A stretch of DNA of 64,000 bases from Leptospiraceae bacterium (lineage in GTDB: Bacteria; Spirochaetota; Leptospiria; Leptospirales; Leptospiraceae): the NCBI GenBank assembly GCA_016711485.1, contig JADJSX010000023.1:496001-560000 (forward strand), read 5' to 3'. The notes below the pieces were generated by a model. That model was given only the letters and a program-made list of their open reading frames with translations, was not told the DNA's origin and did not search any database. The translations under genes and the position numbers were made by a program. Shown one piece after another: positions 25,275-32,818 of the stretch. Position 1 is the first letter of the stretch. Every line of letters begins with the position of its first letter.

Positions 25275-26025
25275 TCATTTTCTTTTCATGCAGATAATAA
25301 CCCTTATTAGTCTTCTGTTAGGTCTTAGGACATGAACTTGAACGACTTGATTAAATTTTAGTATCTTTTCATTATATCTGTCAATTGTTAATTTCAGAGG
25401 TAATGAAACTGGTCCTTTATCATATGGCATTTCATAGGTTAGAAATTCTTTATTAGTCTCAAAACTTTTTACTAAAACGGCATGTCCTGCACCGATTCTA
25501 TAATCATCAGGAAATTGTGCGGATACTATATCTATGCCGTCTTTTACTTTGAACTGCGCAAATACTACAATATCCCCAACTTGAATTCTCTTGGAAATAG
25601 AAGTATAAACCAACTGTTGTCTTTGTATATAAGAACGAACATATCAACAATATCAAAAAGGCTGTTTGTTTGTGCATGTTATTTGTTCTAGAACGTGGGA
25701 TTTCGTTCCCGTTTTCATCCCGGTAACCTGCATCTCGTAAAACGTTGTAAACAAAATTCAAACAATCCATTAAGTTATCTTCACCCATTTTACCTTCTTT
25801 CCAAGTATAAGTGTTAATTCCATAAGCCTTCGCGACTGCCATCGTTTTTTGAATTCTCTTTTTCTTTGCTTCTTCGGATTCTCGTCCTGTAATAGGATCA
25901 TAAAAAGGAACTATTTCTTGTCCGATTGCTGGCGTATTATCTCCCAAGATTTTATACAACCCATACATCCCTACACCTAATAATATCATTTCTCCAAAAC
26001 TTGTTTTGCTTTTAACTTTTCTCAT
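25275..26025 (-). pseudogene. Effector-like protein with NlpC/P60-like cysteine peptidase region, frameshifted
   Basis: ATG 26025 follows AGGAGA. The protein begins MRKVKSKTSFGE, has a hydrophobic segment (MILLGVGMYGLYKIL) and the motif GDNTPAIGQEI, matching the N-terminus of the 24239 gene. The catalytic-type cysteine is in NLMDCLNFVYNVLRDAGY. After a frameshift near 25630 the other frame gives RIQVGDIVVFAQFKVKDG and YRIGAGHAVLVKSF, whose His completes an NlpC/P60- or amidase-like Cys/His pair. It ends at 25275. Such domains cut peptidoglycan peptides. The enzymatic assignment is moderate. Confidence 0.65.
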
Positions 26026-26159
26026 AATTTGTTATCTCCTCGTGTGAGGACAAATAGTATTAGTCCTTTCAAAAAAAGAAAGTATTTTTCTTAAATTTAG
26101 AACAGGTATATTTTTCATCAATATTTTTCAGTTGGTATGAATTCTATTTAATATCTCAC

Positions 26160-26590
26160 CATGCAAGGTGAGTCCAGCTTCCACTTGAGGTTTCGGGGGT
26201 GCACGCGGGCAGGTTATAGTTTATTAATTATTAGCACTAAATTTTCAAAATCATCTTGCGCGATTAATATATTAGAATTTTATAATATATTAAATTAAAA
26301 GGATAACAGTTTATTATTTGAGTTTTGGAAAATTTAAAGTAGATAAACGATAGCGTAACATCAGTTCGAGCGATAGTCGGTAACTGATAAGAAAAAATAG
26401 GCTTCTTACACTTGTAGTTATCGACCCTGAGCGACTGACGCTTGCGGTAAGTAATTTTTCAAAAAATCTATTAAACATAACGTTTCTATAGCGTATAATG
26501 CTTTTTAGAAAAGAATCTACGTTAGACTAAAAAATTGAGTTATTTACTTTTTATTGACAAAGACATAATACAGACTTTTCTTGTACTAAA
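26160..26590. other. Gene-free interval with short hairpins
   Basis: The stretch 26026-26608 has no supportable gene. It contains CTCACC-ATGCAA-GGTGAG at about 26156-26173, related to CTCACC...GGTGAG near 2312-2341, and several short A/T-rich inverted stretches. Nothing else is recognised. Confidence 0.3.
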
Positions 26591-26608
26591 CAAAAAACAA
26601 GGATATTT

Positions 26609-26970
26609 ATGTATATGCCAAGAAGACGAAAATATGAACAACTTCTGGGCCTGGCTACAATCGGTTTAGGGATAAGGACTTATCGGATATCAATTATTAA
26701 AAACAAAGAAGTGGAGGTTTCCAATACTAAGAACCCAAATCCTGATAGGAAGAGAAATGAAAAACTGCATCATCAGAAGGATTCTCTAAAGAGTGAGCCA
26801 GATTTAAAGAAGAAAATTGGGAGACTTTCCTCTAAATTGCAAAACGGTTTGAAGAAATCACAATTACTGATTATTTTCATGATGGTTCAACTTATGGTAA
26901 TGTATTATTGCCAAAATTATTCAGGTCAAAGGTGGAGATTAGCAACATCTAGAAGGATTAATAATAGATT
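26609..26970 (+). pseudogene. Third effector-like N-terminus, frameshifted
   Basis: From ATG 26609 or 26615 the protein reads MPRRRKYEQLLGLATIGLGI, a basic start plus hydrophobic segment like the two effector-like genes nearby, but without the PAxGQE motif. The frame then degrades. The sequence EEITITDYFHDGSTYGNVLL then PKLFRSKVEISN is in another frame (about 26850-26950). It is a relic of a related or analogous gene, with GGATA at 26601 as a weak ribosome binding site. Confidence 0.45.
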
Positions 26971-27147
26971 GTTATTTATTAACTCACCGTACGCAAGGGA
27001 GAGTCCTGCGGCAACAGGGAGGTCCTAGCGGTGGGCTCAGCTGCGCATGGCTAGAATAAGATTGAGGCAAATGGTATTTGCTAATCATGCTTAATTTGAA
27101 TCTTTAAAATTCATAATTTCCATTCGTAGTCAGTTATTAATAACAAT

Positions 27148-27400
27148 TAATAATAACAATGGCAATGAGATTAAAAAAAAATCTATTAGAGAATGTAGTT
27201 ATCGTTGGCATAAGAATGCAAATAAAAGTGATTTAAAAAAACTCTATTTTAATTTTGCAAAAATCTTATTAACAAGAAATCCTGAATTAATTTCTGGCTT
27301 ATTTGATAAAAAATTTTATCCTACAGCTTATCGAATTCCGTGCTACAACTTGATTGATTCTAATGAACTAGGTTTGTATTTTAATAAATTTGAAAAGTAG
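27148..27400 (+). pseudogene. C-terminal fragment of an unrecognised protein
   Basis: The frame ending at TAG 27398-27400 reads RECSYRWHKNANKSDLKKLY then FNFAKILLTRNPELISGLFD, and is clearly protein-like. No start is present because upstream stops close it. It may be the toxin tail of the gene begun at 26609. No family is recognised. Confidence 0.4.
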
Positions 27401-27442
27401 GAGACAGAGAATTAATTCGATTATTGAATAGTAAAAATTTAG

Positions 27443-27709
27443 ATGAAAAGAAATTTTTACTTAGAATTTTATTTAATCTTATTATCGCGATATGATTGGC
27501 AATGCGATGTAAATAAAAAATTCAAGTCAATTTATTATTCAATAAAGAATCAAGAGAATTGCAGAATTGAAGTTACCAAAGGAGAATCGGATAACTTTTA
27601 TTATATGCTAAAAATTTTTTATAAAAAAGATATCTATGATATATCCTTTACTAAAGATCATAAAATTAAAGGAATTCAATGTAATAATTTTGCTACGGAA
27701 GGATATTGA
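27443..27709 (+). CDS. Small hypothetical protein
   Basis: The 88-codon frame (KRNFYLEFYLILLSRYDW then CRIEVTKGESDNFYYMLKIF) looks protein-like with alternating hydrophobic residues, but no good ribosome binding site precedes the ATG. Placed right after an effector-like tail, it could be an immunity partner or another remnant. The family is unknown. Confidence 0.4.
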   Translation: MKRNFYLEFYLILLSRYDWQCDVNKKFKSIYYSIKNQENCRIEVTKGESDNFYYMLKIFYKKDIYDISFTKDHKIKGIQCNNFATEGY

Positions 27710-27800
27710 ATATAGGAAATGGAATATAAAACTAGAAGCAAATGGATAGTTGCCAATCCAGCAACTAGACTTAATTTAGAAAATGTGTAACTACTCACTG

Positions 27801-28012
27801 TCAAATTGTCTTTGTCCAGTCTTCCGATTTTAAATCAGAAACTCGCTTAAATTCTCGTGTATTATTTGTAACAAAAATCAAATTTTTAGAAATGGCTTGA
27901 GCGGCTAATAGCATATCAATATTACCAATAATAGTTCCAGACTTTTCTAGCTTAGCACGAATTACCCCGTAAGCTACAGCGTCGTTATTCTCAAAATTTA
28001 GAATCGTAAAGA
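27801..28012 (-). pseudogene. VapC-type PIN-domain toxin, C-terminal fragment
   Basis: The reverse frame reads AVAYGVIRAKLEKSGTIIGN, IDMLLAAQAISKNLIFVTNN and TREFKRVSDLKSEDWTKTI before TGA 27801-27803. This is the second half of a VapC PIN domain with its conserved D and N residues. The first half is replaced at about 28014 by a Fic gene fragment on the other strand. Confidence 0.8.
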
Positions 28013-28014
28013 TA

Positions 28015-28354
28015 GATAATAATCCACCACACCATACAGAGTTAGATTTAAAATTTAAAGAAATGCTATTTGAGTTTGAAAAATTAGAAGATGTCTACGA
28101 CAAAGCTATCCATCTTTTTCTATTTATGGCAAGAACTAAATTCTTTTATGATGTAAATAAACGAATGGGTCGATTTATCATGAATGGTTTTTTGCTAAGC
28201 CAAGGGTTTCCTGCCATTAATCTTCCCGCAAAACGCCAATTAGAATTTAATACAAGATGCTAACCTTTTTTACGAATCAGGGAATCAAGAAGAAATGAAT
28301 TTGTTTTTAAAATCTTGCCTAGATCCAAAGATTGTGCAAATTATGAAGGAATAA
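28015..28354 (+). pseudogene. Fic-family protein, C-terminal fragment with frameshift
   Basis: The frame reads NPPHHTELDLKFKEMLFEFE, LFLFMARTKFFYDVNKRMGR and FIMNGFLLSQGFPAINLPAK. This matches a Fic-domain branch in which the motif is F.YDxNKRxGR, lacking the classical HPFxxGNGR histidine. A one-base shift near 28255 separates it from DANLFYESGNQEEMNLFLKS and the stop at 28352-28354. The N-terminal half is missing. Fic enzymes transfer AMP or other groups to proteins; this copy cannot be functional. Confidence 0.75.
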
Positions 28355-28375
28355 TACAAATACTATTTGTCTTAA

Positions 28376-28409
28376 AGGTGAAGTGAAGTTGTATTATAGA
28401 ATCAATTAT
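28376..28409 (+). repeat. 34-bp direct repeat, copy 2
   Basis: AGGTGAAGTGAAGTTGTATT followed by ATAGAATCAATTA matches 24497-24530. Both lie just after a decayed plus-strand toxin or antitoxin fragment. Nothing else is recognised in 28355-28616. Confidence 0.5.
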
Positions 28410-28616
28410 TACAGTCGATCTAGAAATTGTAAGTCTTACAAAAGCAAATCGGAAGGTTCTTACTGCAAAAATTATACTCAAAAATTTGGAAATGAGAAGG
28501 AAGGTTTTTTATTCTGTTTAAGAATTTGAATAGTTTTAAAATTTTGTTTGTTACTCTATCAAGCTAAAGATTTATTGCAACCCTTAACTTGATAGAGTTA
28601 GAATTGTGCGGAACGT

Positions 28617-29690
28617 TTATTTAATCCAAATTAACGTTTGGTTTATTGTAGAAACTGGAGCTTTGGAATTTCCATCTGCACTGATGAAGAGTCCGCCACC
28701 AGTAATACCACCATAGAACAATCCAGCTCCCTTTCCTTCGACTGAGTTACAACCACCACCGACAAGGTTTTCGTGGTCAATCGAAGTAGTCCAACCACTA
28801 ACACTTTTCTCGTTGCAAGAATATCCACAAATTGCCCAACAAGAAAAATCTGGTCTCCTTTCTACCCCTAGACAACTTTCTCCTGCATTACTACATGGAT
28901 TGCATCCTAGTCCCAAGTCATGTTCAGCCAGCCTCCACATGATCTATAATGTTGACATCTATCCTGAACATTGGCATTTCCGACATACCTTCCTGTAAAA
29001 GTATCATTAACCGGTTTTTTGCCCAAGCACTTTGGAGCAAATCCAATCGTATTCCATGCGTTAGATTGATAAATATCTGCCCCATCAGAAGCGACATTTC
29101 CAAAGCCTATTACAGATGTATGACAGTATTCTTATTATCCCACGCAACATGATTCGAATAACTTGCTCTACAGAACTTTGCTTTTCCATTTCCTTGGGGA
29201 ATTAAGGTTGCTAAGGTTGGATCTGCGGCTTTGAATTCATCGACGGGGATATTTTGGTTTTTGGAATTTATAAAAATTTGTGTATTGGAATCTGATAGTT
29301 TGAATTCGGCTAACGCCGATTTGTCGTCACTGATTCTCACATAATCATACATTCTAGGTCTAGTATCTGATTTTTCAAATCTCCTTCCAATTAATCCTTG
29401 ATAAATGCTATTTGGCGACGTTAGGGCAAGACCATAGTCATAATCATATCTATCGGGCTCATCTACTCTACAAGTACCCGATTGGCATTTTGCATTATCC
29501 ACATTCAAATAACGAAGTGCTCCATAATTTGCAGTGGAGCCTTTTATACCGGATTCATATCCCACCATTGTCCAGCCACCATTTCCCATATCGCAATTGA
29601 CTGGAAACACTTTTGTTAAGTCATTGTCCTGAGGACGAACTAAGTATATTCCATTTCCAGTCGCATTTCCTTTGGAAAATGTATGGGAAT
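28617..29690 (-). pseudogene. Fibrinogen-related/intelectin-like domain protein, frameshifted and 5'-truncated
   Basis: Reverse-strand pieces read GNGIYLVRPQDNDLTKVFPV, NCDMGNGGWTMVGYESG, EYCHTSVIGFGNVASDGADI, and CSNAGESCLGVERRPDFSCW to a stop at 28617. The N..CDM..GGWT order is the hallmark of fibrinogen-related (FReD) lectin domains. At least two frame changes are needed, near 29115 and 28945. The start is lost at about 29690, where an unrelated plus-strand fragment begins. The intact gene probably encoded a secreted sugar-binding protein. Confidence 0.65.
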
Positions 29691-29854
29691 CTCGGTTACG
29701 TCAATTAGCAAACCAAAACAAAGTTCCACTAATCGATTTTAACAAACCTTCGGATCTAAGCTGCAACTATTTTAGCGATATCAATCATTTATCTTTTCGA
29801 TGTTTTACGGAAATGTCACATAAGATAGTTGAGAACTTAAAGATAAATCAGTGA
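29690..29854 (+). pseudogene. C-terminal fragment, probably SGNH/DUF1574-like
   Basis: The frame reads RQLANQNKVPLIDFNKPSDL then CNYFSDINHLSFRCFTEMSH and ends at TGA 29852-29854. The pattern FxDxxHLS resembles the C-terminal D-x-x-H block of SGNH-type hydrolases such as DUF1574 proteins. No start or upstream domain is present. The assignment is tentative. Confidence 0.4.
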
Positions 29855-29948
29855 TCTTCTAATCCAAATGAATTACTCAATTAACAAATAAATAAACTTC
29901 CGCTTTTAATTTGCGGAAATGAATGAGATAGAATTATGGGAAAGGTTT

Positions 29949-29980
29949 AATACAAATTAGCCGCTTCGGCGGCAAAAAGA
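29949..29980 (+). repeat. Dispersed ~30-bp hairpin repeat, copy 5
   Basis: It reads AATACAAATTAGCCGCTTCG then GCGGCAAAAAG, with the GCCGCTTCGGCGGC centre forming a strong hairpin. It belongs to the family listed at 8085-8114. Confidence 0.5.
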
Positions 29981-30115
29981 CATGGTTATTAATTTGCAGA
30001 GTTGGATTGTGAATAGAACGAATGAGTCAATATTTCAAAACTTTATACAACTACCCCAATTTTCTATTTTACAAATAAAAGAAAGCCTACACGATAAAAG
30101 TGATAGGAGTGTGTT

Positions 30116-30448
30116 ATGGGACTATTTGAAGAAGATAAATCAGCGGACGATTATTACCAATATTAGGATGCACGAAAAGTATTTACGAAAGAAAATAGAA
30201 AGATGACGAACTCGATCAAACAAAAGACAAACGACCCTGAAAACATTGAATACAATAAAGTCCATACAACGGTGTATTCTGGTGTTGGTTTAGGAGAAGA
30301 CTGGAGAGTTGATGAATCTATAGACCACAAAGAGATCAGCACTGCTGCCTGAGGATTTAAAAAGGTGATTGCAAAATTCCAGACTCTTGCAGAGAAACAA
30401 GAATCGAGTAGTATTCTTTCAATTACAAAAAGCATTTTTGGACTTTAA
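30116..30448 (+). pseudogene. Unrecognised small protein gene with two in-frame stops
   Basis: After AGGAG (30105-30109), ATG 30116 starts a frame reading GLFEEDKSADDYYQY, TAG at 30164-30166, then DARKVFTKENRKM, YNKVHTTVYSGVGLGEDWRV, TGA near 30350, and GFKKVIAKFQTLAEKQESSS to TAA at 30446-30448. Codon use stays protein-like across both stops, so it is a recently inactivated 111-codon gene. No family is recognised. It ends 27 bp before MITE copy 3. Confidence 0.65.
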
Positions 30449-30779
30449 TGAACACCTACGAAATAATCGGACACTTAGTGCGACTTTGTCAAGTTGGCTT
30501 AAACTTAATTCTATCTAGGTTTTTAATGCAAAAGTTTTCCCAAAAAACTCATAGACAAAAAATAAACAGGGCAGATCTTTTTCTAATTTTTCAAATGCAA
30601 AAAGGTCTTAATGGAGCATTTGCAGCGTGTTAAGGCAATAAAATCGCTTTTTACCGCCCCCATTCTGATGGAAATGTCTAGCAGACCTACGCTTCTTCGC
30701 TGATGCTCTCGAAGCTTCGTCGGGCTTTCTTTTCTTTTTTGCTTACTTTTTTCTTTTCTTTCCCAAGAAAGAAAAGAAA

Positions 30780-32745
30780 GTGTGCCCGGCATGGGCGATA
30801 ACTTGAGGGTGAAAGTCCCTTATGGAGGTTGATTGTACCAACCATTAGCTGAAGACAAGGGTGTCTATCGCGAGGTAGAATCTGAAGGAAGTCTTAGGCA
30901 AATTCTCGGCTCGATGTATAAAAACTTGATTCGAGGCAGTGTCATCTGGACGAGCTTGCTTTTCAAAGCAAAGTCCTATACAATCAAAAGATGGCGATGT
31001 ATATCAAGCGAGTGTATGAGAGGAAGGTTATCGTTCTTACCCGGGGAGGTCTGTAGAGGACATAATGGAAGTTATGCGATTTACAGAAGTCAGCCGAGGT
31101 CATAGTAGATGAGATAGATTGGAATGAATGTCAGGTTATTAATGAGGATAACCAAGCGTAAACGCAAAGACAGAGCGAAAAGAATCTAAGGAATTGAAGG
31201 ACTGAGATGTGAATAGCGTAGCGAAGGTGGAGCTATTGAAGTTTTCAGAATGATTGCGACGACTACAGAAAGAACAGAAATGTTACTATTCAGGGGATAA
31301 TCTGGTGAATCCACGTTGAACTTGAATAGAGGAATAGAATCATCTGGCAAGACCAAGAGTGAAAGCCTGCGATAGAAAAAAAAAAAGTATATAGAGAAGA
31401 ATGTAACATGGATTTGATGGAAGAGATATTAGCCGACGAGAACTTGCAGGAAGCCTTACGGAAAGTATGCGCACAGTAACAAAGGAGCAGCCGGGATAGA
31501 CGGAATCACAATGACTGAATTTCATAAGCAAATGTCCGAGGAATGGAAGGAGACTAAACAAAGATTACTTCTAGGGAAATACAAACCTAAAGGAGTAAGA
31601 AGAGTTGAAATACCTAAGCTAGCGGGGGGGATAAGAATGCTAGGAATCCCAACAGTCATGGACAGATTTATCCAACAAGCAATGTTACAGCGGCTAACGC
31701 CGATATTCGACCCTGAATTTTCAAAGTTTAGCTACGGCTTTAGACCCAATAAGAGCGCGCATGATGCAGTGAGACAAGCAAAGAAATATATCGAGGAAGG
31801 TCATGAATTTGTAGTAGACATCGACCTTGAGAAATTCTTTGACAAAGTAAATCACGACATCTTGATGCATTTAGTTGGAAAGAAGATAAGAGACAAAAGA
31901 GTATTGCGTTTAATAGGGAGTTACCTGAGAGCGGGGATTATGACCGAGGTGTGTGTATACCAAATGAGGAAGGCACACCACAAGGTGGAGTAATCAGTCC
32001 ACTATTGGCAAACATCATGCTAAACGAGCTAGATAAAGAACTGGAGACAAGAGGTCACAAATTCTGTAGATATGCAGATGACTGTAACATCTATGTAAAA
32101 TCCATGAAAGCAGGGGAGCGGGTAAAGGCAAGCATCACAAGATTTCTAGACAAGAAACTTAAACTGAAAGTAAACGAAACTAAGAGCGCAGTTGATAAAC
32201 CAATGAATCGAAAGTTCCTTGGATTCAGTTTTATTTGGGATGAGAAAGTGAGGATAACACTCTCTTCTCAGTCCTTGAAACGAGTAAAAGACCGAATTCG
32301 AGAATTAACAAATCCGTTATCTGCTATTTCGATGGATGATAGAATTAAGAAACTAAACCGATACCTAATCGGATGGTTGGGATACTATTCATTAGTCGAT
32401 GGGAGATACAAGATAAATGCAATCGACTGTTGGTTAAGAAGAAGGATGAGATTGTGCCAGTGGCATCAGTGGAAGAAGCCGAGAACAAAGATTCGAGAAT
32501 TAATGAATCTTGGACTTAGAAAATCCACTGCTCATAAATTAGGTAACTCTCGCAAAGGTGAATGGAGAAATTGTATCACAAGTGGGATTCATCGCGCAAT
32601 GAATGTCGAATATTGGAAAGAAAGAGGTTTAGTTCATCTTGTAGAAAGATACTATATCTATCGTGAAAGTTGGCGAACCGCCGTGTACCAGACCGGTACG
32701 CACGGTGGTGTGAGAGGAAGGGGCTAATAACCCCTCCTACTCGAT
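30780..32745 (+). mobile_element. Group II intron, class C-like
   Basis: The 5' end GTGTGCCCGGCATGGGCG fits the GUGYG consensus. A domain V-like hairpin (CCGTGTACC-AGAC-CGGTACGCACGG, about 32680-32706) is followed by a domain VI-like hairpin (AGGGGGCTAATAACCCCT region), and the intron ends at GAT (32743-32745). It is inserted just 3' of a long palindrome, as expected for class C introns, which target terminator-like hairpins. The encoded reverse transcriptase is broken. Confidence 0.75.
31408..32727 (+). pseudogene. ltrA: Group II intron reverse transcriptase/maturase, frameshifted
   Basis: ATG 31408 starts DLMEEILADENLQEALRKV, then a frame change near 31470 leads to NKGAAGIDGITMTEF. The RT blocks follow: LGIPTVMDRFIQQAMLQRL, FSYGFRPNKSAHDAV and VVDIDLEKFFDKVNHDIL. 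A missing base near 31950 shifts the frame before EEGTPQGGVISPLLANIML and the catalytic FCRYADDCNIYV. The GIIM maturase domain (LGFSFIWDEKVRIT, RRRMRLCQWHQWKKPRTKIR) reaches the stop at 32727. Two frameshifts make it a pseudogene; the intron could move only with help from another copy. Confidence 0.8.
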
Positions 32746-32818
32746 AGTAAGATTAATCAACCCACGCAGGGAAGCGTTTAACAAAAAAACTATACTTAAT
32801 GAAAGAGGCTACGACAAA

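Larger units (their letters stand above)
30479..32757. mobile_element. MITE copy 3 interrupted by a group II intron (right end lost)
   Basis: The left end TGCGACTTTGTCAAGT follows TTAG (30475-30478, a YTAR site). The body matches copy 1 as far as the central hairpin. There is an extra segment at about 30650-30715 that copy 1 lacks, containing ATGGAAATGTCTAGCAGACC. The group II intron occupies 30780-32745, and AGTAAGATTAATC resumes afterwards. No right terminal repeat is found. Confidence 0.7.

Noticed and set aside
28643..28998. Short frames on both strands within the fibrinogen-like pseudogene
   Set aside because: They are shadows of the decayed minus-strand gene and have no start signals.
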